This document shows, piece after piece, positions 15,496 to 51,831 of a stretch of DNA of 64,000 bases. A model generated the notes under the pieces. The model was not told the origin of the DNA. It saw only the letters and a list, made by a program, of their open reading frames with translations, and searched no databases. Made by a program: the position numbers and the translations under genes. This DNA is from Anoplopoma fimbria (taxonomy: Eukaryota; Chordata; Actinopteri; Perciformes; Anoplopomatidae). The stretch's first letter is position 1. Every line of letters starts with the position of its first letter. Where the stretch lies: assembly GCF_027596085.1 (NCBI RefSeq), contig NC_072471.1:5451091-5515090 (forward strand). Direction: 5' to 3'.

Positions 15496-15506
15496 CAGGG
15501 TCCAGA

Positions 15507-39511
<24,005 letters not shown>

Positions 39512-39807
39512 TGTCTCGCCCGACTCCCCTCTCTATTGCAAAGCGTTGCTGTTTCGGCTCAACAGTGGGGGGGGGATGAAAAAAGAAAAGTGTTGTCCTG
39601 GAAAAGCTTAAATCCTCAAGAGAGCGAATGCAGTGGTAGTTCCCATAAACAGCTGACGGGCCCTTCAGAGGCAGCTGGAGTCATACGGCAGGTAGCAGGG
39701 CAGGGATATTACAAAACAAGCCATTTCCCCTTGGAGAGCTGAGTTCCTAGTCGTTCATGGTGACTAAAGGATCACCCACAGAGGCGGAGATCACCATGAA
39801 TGCAGAT
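39512..39807 (-). other. atp2b1: atp2b1 5' UTR part of the first coding exon
   Basis: A strong acceptor (TTCTCTTTCAG) at 39,808 onward and continuous leader to the start codon suggest that this exon begins at 39,807, as in mammals, where the start codon lies in the second exon. This is inferred; no transcript evidence is available here. Confidence 0.65.
39747..39797 (-). promoter_or_regulatory. Short upstream ORF in the atp2b1 leader (16 codons)
   Basis: ATG at 39,797 opens MVISASVGDPLVTMND and stops at TAG 39,747-39,749, well before the main start. It contains a second in-frame ATG in the context ACCATGA. If the 5' UTR exon is correct, scanning ribosomes would meet it first, which could lower translation of the pump. 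Confidence 0.55.
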
Positions 39808-41139
39808 CTGAAAGAGAAGAGCAAACAAGAAAACAAAAAAAAAAGAGCCATTAGTCACGTAACCAAGTGTTATTTATTTCATGTACAGCAGGGTTCCCCA
39901 TGCATTTACATATAGCACACTGACAACTCATGACTGACATAACTGTCCAGACAAACTTCATTTCTTGACTTATGACAAACTCAAGCTGGATTATGCATCA
40001 TATATTAACTTTCAAATCATTTTAGCTGGCCTGCAACGTAAGGATTTGTGATTATTTTTTCCATATCTATGCACATTTTGGTCTGTATAGATGGAAGACA
40101 CATTTATCTTTCATTGAAATACCACCATCTGTGTAGTTTCTCTTTGTTGTAATAGACCTATGGGCATATTCTTCTGTGGACTTCTGTTGTAACACGTTTA
40201 ACAATAGATGTACAATGACGTTATTTCACTTCCTGTTATCATACAGCTGCAGTACACAATACAGACCCTTTTGTTGAATTTTTTTTTAGTCCTACATAAG
40301 AGCAAATATGGATACCCTTGGACAAAACCACTTGGCCGCTGAGACAAGTAGCAAAGTAATTTGCAAAACTGTCAACAGCCATTGCCAAGAGATTTTGATT
40401 AGCTGTACTTGAGTTGTAATAAAATAATAATAATTTTGTCATCTGGACAAAACTCTTATCAGGTAATGTGCACTCTGCTCTCAGTATGTGAGCATAGTGG
40501 AGCATTAGCATTCAGTAATATATCTGCTCCCAAGGTTTTTATCCTGCACTGAAAATGTAAAGAAGCAAGCCCAATAAACCATTAGACAAAATTAAACCTG
40601 CAAAACAAAAGCGAGCATATTCTCATTTAAATTATCTAAAAAAAAAAGATATGTTAGTTTTTTTTCTTGTATGTTTGCAACTACTACATAATTCAGTTAA
40701 TGATACACTCTGCTTGTCTCTAATGGCCCAGAAGTGTAGACATTTGTAGACTGACAACACAGGTATTTGGGGCTGTAATTATTACTCAGGTAAGTAGGGA
40801 AAACTAAACACCAGCTCTAACTGTAATTATTAGGGCTTGTTTCCATATAGCGTCTCTTTCTAGCAGAAAATCACCCAGAGGCCACCAAGGACTACTTTAT
40901 CCCAGGGTTTTATTAAAATAGCGGTCTGAACACCCTTTGTGTTTTATTATGTATTTGGGCAACTATCTATTTGTCTGACATTGGGGTTTTTTTCATCATG
41001 AGCACCAATTGGTAGTTGCTCAGCAGCATTCTCTGTCAAATCGGCCAATCTGCTTGGGCGTATAAATGGGCAAATAGAACTCAACAGACCAATAGGGCCA
41101 AAACAAGCTTCTCCTCCATTTCCTACAGTGACGTCACCA

Positions 41140-41345
41140 GTGCCTTTCTGAAAAGCTGCAAGATTTTGAAGTAGAAGCGCTTCGGAGTGGCCGCACAAAA
41201 AAAAGGCAGAGTGCTGGGTGCAGCACTTTTTCTCTAGGTGGCCAAATAGGCTTAAATACTGCATTCTGATTGGTCAATTAAGGCATCCTACGGTCTGTTA
41301 TTTCTGCATGGCAGACCGCTGCTATGAATAACAGACCATTGCCAT
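41140..41345. mobile_element. Possible MITE-like non-coding element
   Basis: The segment contains short inverted repeats: AGTGCTG/CAGCACT around 41,210-41,226, and GGTCTGTTATT (41,292-41,302) against AATAACAGACC (41,327-41,337). It also has the near-duplicated phrases CAGACCGCTGCTATG and CAGACCATTGCCATG. The wording resembles repeats I recall from fish genomes, but no family can be named and the ends are not defined. Confidence 0.35.
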
Positions 41346-43586
41346 GGACGCAGTTCTGAACGTCATACACGGTGAGAGGACTCCTTTTATCAGTGGAAGC
41401 AAAAATGTAATTTTTACTCCTGTGAGAAAAAAAAAAGAGTTTTGTGATCTAGCCTTAAATGCTGAAAGGAAAATAAGAATTTCTTTACACACACTATATG
41501 TCCAATCTGCATGCTAAGTAACAGTCATTTTCTTTTGTAGGTTAGATCAATTTTAATCAACGCTTTACAGTCAAATCTTTTAATCTTATCAATAAATACC
41601 TAGAAGATTGTATCACAGTACACCTCCATGTCCAACAACATTCAGTAGGTATGTCATTGTAAAAAAAGTCTGAATCCCCAAACCATGAAAGGCCACCAGC
41701 TTCCCTGCAGTGTAACTGGTGGGGTAACGTAGTGAGCAGGGACCAAGTGACTGATTACCTCAGGAAAAGCCTTCTGTTTAATCTAATTAAGACTATCTGT
41801 GGCATCAGGGGGCTCCATGGTCCTCTACATGGGAGAGTCCATTGTAATGAGAGGCTGCTGTCCATTCAGCTTTAATCAGCCGACACAATGAGGCTGATTT
41901 ATTCATGTCGACCAAGTTGATAGGAATTTGCCGTGGTGCAGCTCAGGCAGAAACACGGAACTGCGAGAACAAGAAAGCAGATGGGGATATTTTTCCGTTT
42001 TACTCCCTTTCTGCATTATTGGCTACAACAAACACCAAAACGATGTTTGAGATAAAAAAATAAATAAAAGAAAGTCCTTATAGACAGAACTTCAAAAACA
42101 TGCAACTCCAAACTAACATCCAAAACTCAAAATATGTCAGAACTTTAAAACTAGGACGCAGATGCAGAAGGAGAGAAAATGCAGCTTTTATTATTGCTCA
42201 CTGCACAAATGAATGCTCGCAGCTTATTCCATTGAGTTTCTTGGAAACTATTCTGTAACATGTTGAGATCCTATTTGGAGCCATCTGCCATGGAAAACAG
42301 GACAGAATTTATTATTTATTACACGGCATAATTGCAGGGCCGGGTGTATTACTGAGGTGGGAGAGATCACAAGAATCTCTATTTTGGAGAGAAAATACTC
42401 CTTTGCCTCTTGTACTGACCGCAGGTTTAGGGGGAGGTCTCCAATGTATGTTGAGATCTTGCCTTATATATGTACTTCATCTTGTACAGCATGTGCAAGT
42501 GACAGTTATTAGACAAGGCAGACATATTGGCGTACCTGTTCTTCCATTAGGATATGTTGAAAATATTAAATATCAAATCCTAAAGTAAACCAGTTATGTA
42601 ACATTTTTGTGCTGCCCCATGACTAACCACTCAAGTCTCCCACCTCTTGGATCAGGGAGTCATCCATACAATACGTTCCGACATCACAGCTGAACACGGT
42701 TTTAATTCAAACATTAATGGTCGTCAACATACTTCGGTGGAAGAGAGTATTGTGGCCGTTTCTGTCCCACATAAAATTCCATAGAAACTGAATATCAACA
42801 GCATGTTTATGCTATTGATATATTAATTGTAATATTCAAATGAAAGTTATTCTAAAGAGCCTTTCACACAACACGACCATGGTACCACTGCGCTCTAAAA
42901 CCCAATATTTCCAATGGATTGTGCGTTTAATCCCATTTCCCATATGCCTTATCTCCTTAAAATGAAATTAAGACAAAAAAAAACCCAAATAAAAGCTTGT
43001 CCATTTGTAATGGATCCAGCAGCCTATCGCCAATTCACAGCATACAAATCCTAAAACCCCTTTCACATTTCAGACCAGTTCTTAGTTACCGAGCCTTTGA
43101 GTTACTTGTGCTCAACTGAAGCCCTTTATCACAAATTCCAACACAAGGACAAGTGTTTTTCAGGAGTCATGTGCTCTTTTTGTCATCTTGCACCTTGCAA
43201 TGACATGTGGCCTTGTGAAATGTTTAACCGGTCTCTACAGGACTTGTCTTCAAATAGTAGGAATATTTCACTCCTCTTTGGTACCACATGGGCAGAGCAC
43301 ATGTGCAGCCTATGGCAATGAATGCGATCCTCTGCCATCGCCATTTCCCGGTCCTCGCGTCTTTCTCTATGAGCCCTCTCCCACATTCACACCCCCTAAC
43401 CCCACGAGCAGTAACAACGCCAAGATGAAGGAAGTGCCAACGTTTGCTGCGCTGCGACAGTTTCGGGTTGCCGAGCAGGTCACATGTCACAACAGTGGAA
43501 AATCATTGTGATTGGATCTCCAAGCCAACAGCTGGCATGATATGGTTGAATGACAGAGGCTAAGGTTAACCCTTTCCACACAACTG

Positions 43587-43590
<4 letters not shown>

Positions 43591-43624
<34 letters not shown>
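43591..43624. repeat. poly(A) tract, 34 bp
   Basis: Uninterrupted A34 on the plus strand. Confidence 0.95.
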
Positions 43625-43626
<2 letters not shown>

Positions 43627-46262
43627 CAGAGCTGAGCATGAATACGAGGCGGTTTCACCAAAGGACCATCGTCTTGCAAGTCACAAGTCTCCTCTCTACC
43701 GAAAGCTATTTACGGCTGCCATCACAAACACGCACACCATTTCCTCCAGCCAGAATGTGGTGGCGAATGGAAACGAGTGAATCGGACAACAGTGGCGGGC
43801 ATCTGAGAAATAATGTCATATCTTTGTTTCCGCGCTAAGGAAACCCTCTGGCAGTTTGTTCACCCCTACGTGCCAACAACTCGATTGCAAGTCAAGGATA
43901 GCAAATTCTAGGGATCCCTCTGCAATGGAGCCGCCTAATGCGAGGGGTGGTATTTTTAGCTTCCCCACAGACTACCCCCTCCCCCCACTGCTAGCCTTTG
44001 CTGAACTGGGTCAGGCCATGTAAATGTGGAGGGTACAAAGCAGAGACACCCAGCCCTCCTTGTGCTGCACGGCTCGCAGCCGAGAGCGCCGCTTCACCTC
44101 TCGGACTGGAACCTGTACACGGCACCTCCAACGCTGTCAGGCTGCCAAGTCAGAGGTGTGACCATCAACATACTGATCCTCTTCAGCTCGTCTTACTCCA
44201 TTGTATGGAGGGACGCGTAATCTAAAATGATAAGCCATAATCTTTTGACTCTAATCTAAAAAAGGTGCAGCAAACAACAAGGGGTGAGACACAAACGTGT
44301 GGTCACTGTTACTTTTTACACAACAGCTTTATCTGATTTAATGAAGCAGACATTTTTTTAAAAGTCATTTTTCTATAAATAAGTAATATTGCACATCCAA
44401 ATTAATGTTTTCTGACAGGCTACACTGACATTTTTTTATGCTACTAAATAAATCATTTTACTTTTGCTGTTGAACCTTTTCGCAAAGAAAAATGGGGTTT
44501 TTTTTCCCCCCCGAGATACACTATACAAGGTTATGAAGGGGATATCAGTGCTATCTTGTCCCAGTTTTTCCTCACATGGCACTATACAAAAAGGAAAGAT
44601 GTATCACAAAACCCATGCAAGTGAAGCAAAAGCAGGCCTTTTAAACTGGTGCAGGATTTTCTCTCATTACATCATAACACAGTCGTAAATTCTAGCTTTT
44701 GTTGCCCAAAATGCCCCAAAATGTTAATTATGTGGGCATTTAAACAAATCTAGAATGACCAGCAGGTTGCTGCAGAGTGCAAATAATTACATAGGCAGAA
44801 CATATCAATGACAAGGGTCAACTCAGCTAAACAGATCTAATTCAATTCCTGCATGCTCAAGCGAGGTGACTGGGTTGTTCCTATTAAGTGTGTTCTTGTT
44901 AAACATGAACTTTAAACCAACAAAATATAGCTGATGCGAAAGAGAGGCATTTAACGTAAAACCTTTAACACTGTGTAAACGGTAACACAAAGTTTATAGT
45001 ATGTAGTGTTTCTTTACATCGGTACAACTCCCAATCTTTGTGACGATGTCTACGTAAATGGTTTGAGGTCACATGACGCAATCGAACTGAACAACTTACA
45101 AACATTGCCGAGTCCTGAGAGACTATCCTGTTGTTAAAATATTAAAAATACATAATTTTTTCACCCTTAAAATAGACTTAACTATTTTATTCCAGGACAA
45201 AATATTCTATAAAAGGTATTAAGTACATGCAATTAATTAGATTTGTCCCAGCCTTTCAATACCGTAGAGTCATCTTTAAACCGTGACTGTGGTAATATTA
45301 TAATTTTATTTTTCCTTTTAGAGAAAAAGAAAGGCAGGAGGGATGGTTTTATTTAGCCGTGACAGAGTCCTTCATGTCCGAGGGACGGAAAATATTCCGA
45401 AATGAAGCATCTTTCATCAAGGCACTTTGAAGATGAGAGGCTCTATGTGTTCTTTGTTATGTGATGCTACATAGCAGCTCGGTGGCCTGAGGTCATGCCG
45501 CCCTGCCCTTCGCTGCCACTGTCTGACCTTGCTGTCCCAACCATTACAATTTCAGGACGCGCTAGAGTCGAGCATTAAAGTCATTCCAACAAGACCTGTG
45601 GTAAAGAATTCAACCGTCCTTTGCTTTCACCGACACTGAAACTGCGTTCAGTGCGAAGAGGAGAAAGCCCGGGACAAAATTGTGTGGGTGGATATGTCTG
45701 TAGATGTAAATGTGTTCTTAAGATTAGAATAACTAAACTAAATTTAGGGACATTCAAGTATTGTCACCAAGATCTTAACAGCATGTTGATTATTACAAAA
45801 TAACTCATAACATTGAAGATATTTTTAGAATGTTTTAGAGACCTGCATGAGTAGTTATTGTTCACTCATTGACTAAACCAGTATGACAAGGTAGCCATTG
45901 GCCTTTCTCCACTGGCAGGGTTTCAGAAAACCACTACAATGACAGTTTGAATGTGTGGAGAAGATTACATTGAAACTACTTGGGTGTTGAGCCGTATTGG
46001 TTATGTTTTATATACTCAATGATACTATTAAGTTTAATAATAGCCTAAATCATAATTTTCAATTCCATGGAGGTATGTAGACCCTCATAACACAACAGCA
46101 TCTTCTACTTTAAAAAAAATACATTTTGATATGTGGCATGTCAAGCCATGAAACCCAATAGCTTTTCAGAAATTCAAAAACCAAGATAAATGTCTGCAAG
46201 ACTGAGGTGTAGCAGAGTTAGACCTTCTAGCGGTCTCGATGACTAATTCATGATATTTAGCG

Positions 46263-46281
46263 GTGTGTGTGTGTGTGTGTG
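46263..46281. repeat. (TG)n microsatellite, short
   Basis: About nine TG units. Confidence 0.9.
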
Positions 46282-48376
46282 CATTAGAATTATTTTAGTG
46301 ACTCAGAGTTTATCCAATTAGTTTTACCCTTTTTATTGCAACTAAGCATATTCTTTTTTAGCCACACGTGTATTAAATTTCTACTTCTCTGTATATTTGA
46401 ATGACTAAGTAGTAATGATTAAGTCAAAACTCCATGTAACCTAAACCCTGTTTGGAATAACCTTGGACTCACAATCCACACAGAGAAAGCCAGATAAGCT
46501 AAACTTCATCATAAGTAAACAGTACCATAAATATGTTGTACTTGTAGACTTTATTTAGCTTTCCTTGTCAATGTCACCTTAGATCATTGACCTATCATCT
46601 CTAAAATAAAAGTTTTATTCTAAAAAGTTTAAAAAAATTGTCAGTAATTATTGCCATTAACACTATCACTTAAGTCTTGGATGCTATGCTTGTAATTTAC
46701 TTAAGTGCAGAACATGACAATGGCCATATCAAGCTGCTGTAAGGGGAACTCATGCGTGATGAGTTAGGGAGAGACTTGACAGGCGAGAACTGCCTGGAAG
46801 AAAGTGTACTCAGTCACTGCGTAATGCAGTATACTATCACTATGTGACTACTAAATACTCCCGTCAAGAGAAGCAGACAGTATTTATTTTAACAGCGAGC
46901 TATGATGTGAATTAATGGAAATCACACACTCTCCAGTGTGGCTAATTAACCTTGTGCGCCCCCTAATAGAGAATGAAAGTTGTAAGTCTAGAAATGTAAG
47001 TAGGAAAAAACACAATCAAACTGAACCACACAGCCAAGGAGGTCAAAGGATCTCGTCTCTGAGATACAACCATTTTCCAAAATAAGTGCAACAAAAACTG
47101 ACTCATAAGTGAGCAGTGGAGCAATAGTCTGCCATTATGAAAAAGCACGGTATGGCAACCAATAAGAAAGGATATTTTTGGCATTCTTGAGTGACAGCAA
47201 CAGTCCGAGTTCAAAGGGCTCGGATACAGCAACAGATAGAGGTTTTAATTGACTCACTGAACGAACCCAGAACCCCCTGTATCTAGGCATGAAATATCAC
47301 ACGTTGTTTAAACCAGGAAAACTGTAAACTCGAAAGAATTCACACATATTACTTATTCAAACCTGTAAGCAAATGCCTTCAACTAAGAAATACTGCATCA
47401 GGGTACTTCCGACTAGAATGCTTGGCCATGGAATAGCTTAGCAGAGCATATTATGTAATACGTCTATAATAACTATACTATTCTGCAGTGACTGGCACAC
47501 AAGTCTATCCCCTTAAACTCGAGCTTAAATCCATATTCTAATAGTATTTTTGATAAAACAACACTATTTGCAATCACAAGTCATTACACAGACACAGGAA
47601 CACACTGCTGGCTCTGCAGCAAAGCGGGTGCTATTTAATTGGATAAGGAGTGATCCCTTCAACCAAGACACCAAAGGGTGCTTAGTGGCTGCAGTGCACA
47701 TCCACCTGGAAACATGCAAGTGCTAAGCTGTATTATAGTGTTAAAAAAAGAACATGTGATTGTGATTTTTTTTTTGCAGGTTTGACACCAGTAAATGATA
47801 TTCACACAATGCATATTCATGGCTGCAGAAAAACGACGCCACTGCATATATGATATGCATTAAATCAAACATTTGGTGCATGCACAGTAAATTAAATGTC
47901 TTTTTTTAAATTGCTAACATTATTTCACATTTAGTCCCCCCACAAAAAAACCATGATTGTCAATGCCTCAGTCCTATGCAAGGGTTAGCCAAATGCACAA
48001 AGGGGTGCTTTCTAAAAGCTCTGACAAGTCGGGACACTTATCCCAGGATGATGCATGAAGCAATGACAATCAAGCTCAATTAAAGACAATATGGTAGCAT
48101 CCTTGGATGGTTGAAGTACCTGTGTTTTTTGAGGGGGTGGGGGGAGAAAACGAGACGCCCAATGTCAGTACCTCTCCAAAGATATAACAGTGGCTAGCAG
48201 TGTTAGCTCGGGTTAAAGCTAACCAGCCAGGGCAGCTCCCTTGCTTGATCTCTGCACACATATATGGAGATAAAACCGGTAAGGGTGAGTCTATGCAAGA
48301 TTTAAAACACTCAGAAGCAGCCCAGTAGTGATTACATATAAATGACACCCTTAAATATATATATATATATACTCAC

Positions 48377-48556
48377 TCCGTTCTGTGAAGAGCACCCCAG
48401 GTCCCTTTCTCTCTGTAACTCCCCCTCAGTCTCACCAAAGACTAGACTCTCTCCCCTGATCTGAGGTAGAGCCCCGCCCACTTGCGCCGTCATAGCCCAA
48501 GACGAACATAACGAGTCAAGATAGTTACCCTCCCGCGCCGGCGAGCCGGAAACCAT
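48377..48556 (-). other. atp2b1: Candidate non-coding first exon of atp2b1
   Basis: A GC-richer block ends in a textbook donor, CGGA|GTGAGT, at 48,377. Upstream on the same strand is a GC box, GTGGGCGGGGC (48,471-48,481). ATP2B1 in mammals has a non-coding first exon far upstream of the start-codon exon, so position and strand fit. The 5' limit given is nominal because no start site can be read from sequence. Confidence 0.35.
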
Positions 48557-49100
48557 GTGACGAGTAACGGGGTTTAAAAAAAAAAAAAAAAAAGTAGTTT
48601 ATTAAATAACATGTCATTTCTCGTGATGCTGTTATCACAAATGTGTTTATTAGATGGAAATAGCGGGTTATGCTTTTCTGATTTTTTGAAACGAAGCGGG
48701 AAGTAGGTGTAAGGGAGGAGGGGGGGAGTCATCTCGCGTCGCCTGGTTCCTTTCTGTCACAACACCGCCGGGGACATGTGATGCACGTCAAAAAGGAGGA
48801 TGGGGTATGGGACCGCTGGTGTGGATTCCTATTGGCTAAGCCAGCATATCAGTCGCCTATGGAAACGGTTACGTCATGACCCCCCCCCCCCTCTCCATCC
48901 CTCCCCTCCCTCCTCCTCCTTCCTTCTTTTACTCCCGTGTCGATTTATAATAACAGGATTATTCAACAGTTCAACACCATCATATGATGCAGCCTGTTTA
49001 AAAAAAAAAAAAAAAAAAAGTACAAAACGAAACCTCACTGCCGCACAAGGCTCTTCCCCCGGCGCCTAATCAAACCTGACGTCATTGTTTCCATGACGTA
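48377..49100 (-). promoter_or_regulatory. atp2b1: Candidate atp2b1 promoter region with CRE, CCAAT and GC boxes
   Basis: This is the only CpG-richer block between the coding exons and the right edge. It holds a perfect CRE, TGACGTCA (49,077-49,084), a CRE-like TTACGTCA (48,869-48,876), a CCAAT motif on the minus strand (within 48,823-48,837) and the GC box at 48,471-48,481. Poly(A) runs at 48,576 and 49,000 interrupt it. The promoter role and its assignment to atp2b1 are inferred. Confidence 0.45.
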
Positions 49101-49103
49101 GTG

Positions 49104-49154
49104 GGGTTTTTTTCTTCTTCTTCCTCCTCTTCTTCCTCTTCCTCTTCTTCTTCA
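49104..49154. repeat. Pyrimidine (CTT/CCT)n tract
   Basis: TTTTTTTCTTCTTCTTCC-type run of about 50 bp immediately beyond the candidate promoter. Confidence 0.85.
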
Positions 49155-49390
49155 GCCAGATTCAATGCCTGTATTCTTTGAGATTCTTTAGTCACACACT
49201 TGGCAATCAGCCTTCCTATTTCAGGGACCAGCCGACAGTGAAATGCAATGAATTGCACTGCATTACAATCTGTCCTTTATACTTGTACAGCAGTATGAGG
49301 TGCAAAAGCAAAAAGCATCAGAACAGGTCAATTAATTACAAATACAAAGGTTCAATATGAGCACAATACCAGTTACAATAATGTGAATAA

Positions 49391-49510
49391 TACATTACAT
49401 TTACATTACATTACAGTCATTTAGTAGATGCTTTTATCCAAAGCGACTTACAATAAGTGTATTCAACATAGAGAACTACTATTCACCAGAAGTCATAAGT
49501 GCATCTCCTT
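49391..49510 (+). repeat. Dispersed teleost repeat (ATTTAG...AAGCGACTTACA type)
   Basis: After short ATTACATTT repeats the sequence reads CATTTAGTAGATGCTTTTAT, CCAAAGCGACTTACAATAAG and TGTATTCAAC. I recognise this phrase as a very common interspersed repeat of ray-finned fish genomes. The family name and true ends are not known to me. Confidence 0.7.
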
Positions 49511-49929
49511 TTATAATAGACGTCTCTTTGCACGAACCAAGTCAGGTAAAGACACTGCCTTTTGACAAGGTACTTTATCTTCAGTTTTATAACTAAGTGA
49601 TGGACCCCACGTTGAAAAAGACACGAGTGGTGGTAGATGATAAACAGAAAACAACTGAGGTTGAGGTCAAACCTCAGTGTAATATACTTGCTGTCTCGAC
49701 ATAATGGGATTTATCATTAACACAACAGTCTCAAGTGCACGGGAGCTTTTTTTCTCTGGTCAGATCTGTAAACGGCAAAAGTTCAACAAGTTTATGCCTG
49801 TGTGCAATTTAAATTTAGTTGGGAAATTTGTTTCAGAACCTGTTTCAGAAGCAGGAAAAATTTAAATTGTGTAAGTTGACTTTTGCAACTATTTGGTTCA
49901 GTCAAAAGCAAAAAGAGGAACAATCAGTC

Positions 49930-50048
<119 letters not shown>

Positions 50049-50814
50049 CAATTAGATATTTAATCCTGGATTCTGAAATATGGTAGCATTTTGTTGTGGT
50101 TAAACATTTAAAGTAACAAGGGTGTCATTATGACCAATATTTGCAAAAGCAGCCGTCAGTGAGATGCAGTCAGTCGGGTGCGGCTGTCACATATGCTTCC
50201 CCACACCCTTCACACATCTTTTCGCTGTCAGTCAATCTTTTGCTGTCAAACTTCAAACTAGAGCTTTTGCACAGCAGCGCTTCAATGCCGCTGCTTTTTT
50301 CTCGATCATACATCAGTAACAGGCCTCAGCTGAACTGCGACTGGCAAACATGCTCTGCTGCACGGCCTTTCAAACCCCTGAAGTGCCGAAGTAGAGGCAC
50401 GACCTATTTTTACATCCACCATTTCTCCAGTTCACTGTGAGTGGTTTTGGTGGCTTCTTGATTGGCAGCCCGCAGTGCTTTGTGTTTGGCAAACCCTTAG
50501 CAGACGTCCCTCTAACATGACACTGATATCACCTATTTCTCTCTGTCTATCTTTGGCTATCCATCAGAATGTTTATTTTTCCTTCTTATTTGTTCAGATC
50601 CTGCTGAAGCCAGGGGATGCACTTAGCAATGGGCCTAAAGATCACTAATTAACAAGTTTATCTCGCTTGTATAATTTGTACAAAAAAAAGAGTTGCCGAT
50701 TGTGTGGCAAATGCTCCAAGGCAAGAAATAGTCCTGCACATGACCCCACATGCAAGGGCCAATTGTCATTTTTACAATTTGGTTCATGCAAGATTTAATG
50801 CGTTAAATAGTGAT

Positions 50815-50985
50815 CATCAGAGGTACTAGCATGTTTCCAGTCTTTGTGCTAAGCTAAGCTAAGCTAAGCTAAGCAGCTGCTCGGTGAAGCCTTACATTTA
50901 ATTGATAGATATGAGAGTGACATCGATCTCTTCCTCATAAAGCGAATAAGAACATTCACCAAAATGTCAAACTATTCCATTAAAA
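50815..50985 (+). repeat. Dispersed teleost repeat, copy 1 (with AGCTA pentamers)
   Basis: The copy begins near GTTTCCAGTCTTTGTGCTAA, has about five AGCTA units, then ATATGAGAGTGACATCGATC and AAAATGTCAAACTATTCC. The same block order, diverged, recurs at 57,335-57,478. I recognise this layout from percomorph genomes as a common short interspersed repeat; its family name is not recalled. Confidence 0.7.
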
Positions 50986-51724
50986 TACATGATATTTGAA
51001 CGGTAAGTATGTAAAACATAAATAAATCACATGAAATGGAGAACAGAGAATCAATTAGGAATATAAATGTATGAAGTAAAACAGCATTCTTCATGCAGAA
51101 CTTATAGATTTCCCCTGACAACATTTTCCTTCTAGTCAGCGGCTGATGTGTATTCTGTATCTAAATATGACAGACAACAGACAGTATTCTGCCTCGTGTC
51201 ATCAGAGAATGTTTGTTCAGTTTAAACCACTTAATCTCTGTTTCGATCCAGTTAAACACTTTGGGACCGCAGAAGTGATCAAAATGGTGAAGCCCCACCA
51301 CACAAATGACCTTTTAGCTGTTTGTATCCACACAACATTCTGTGGGTTGTCTGGTCTTTTCACTTAGACAGTGAATTATCCACTTCCTGGGGGGGTAAAG
51401 ACACAAAAAAACCAGAACATGTATCTGCAACAGAGGGCGGAGCTGAAATCTCAGGAAATGAAGCATTGTGTAAAAACTTATTTCAAGATTTTTTTTATAT
51501 CTTAGGTTGGAGAGACTAATCATTTTCCCCGACAGCTGTTGCCTGATTCTTCCTGTTGACTCAGTTTCTCAGTGGAAATTTGCCATATGCTCTGGAGCAT
51601 CTCGTGAACTACTGTAAATGTCAAGTGTCATTAGCCTGTTTGCATGCTAATGTGTTGTTCTTGAGGATGTATTAATGCTGAGGAACGCCAAAACTTTCCC
51701 ACGAAAACAAAAAGATAGCTGTGG

Positions 51725-51725
<1 letters not shown>

Positions 51726-51823
<98 letters not shown>

Positions 51824-51831
51824 TGTGTGTG
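51726..51831. repeat. (TG)n microsatellite, ~105 bp
   Basis: Long TG run with one interruption near 51,821. Cys/Val or His/Thr repeat frames across it are artefacts. Confidence 0.97.

Larger units (their letters stand above)
11336..15506 (-). other. atp2b1: 3' UTR and 3' flank of atp2b1
   Basis: This is unique AT-rich sequence between the atp2b1 stop codon and the satellite. No coding exon is recognisable. Minus-strand AATAAA signals (TTTATT on plus) occur at 14,848, 13,326, 13,235, 12,697, 12,597, 12,138 and 12,030, so the 3' UTR could be about 0.7 to 3.5 kb. The exact cleavage site cannot be chosen from sequence alone. Mammalian ATP2B1 transcripts have multi-kb 3' UTRs, which favours the distal sites. 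The stretch also contains A28 at 13,762, A19 at 14,114, an (AAT)n run at 15,126 and a (GGT)n run at 15,474. Confidence 0.7.
39808..48376 (-). other. atp2b1: Probable first (5' UTR) intron of atp2b1, 8.6 kb
   Basis: Bounded by the leader acceptor and a candidate donor at 48,371-48,376. No coding exon recognised. Contents are a possible MITE-like element near 41.14-41.35 kb, A34 at 43,591-43,624, a short (TG)n at 46,263 and a TA run next to the donor. The intron span depends on the first-exon call. Confidence 0.5.

Noticed and set aside
48332..48556. 74-codon minus-strand frame over the candidate first exon
   Set aside because: It runs into the intron past a good donor. If transcribed it would at most be an upstream ORF that stops shortly after splicing to 39,807.
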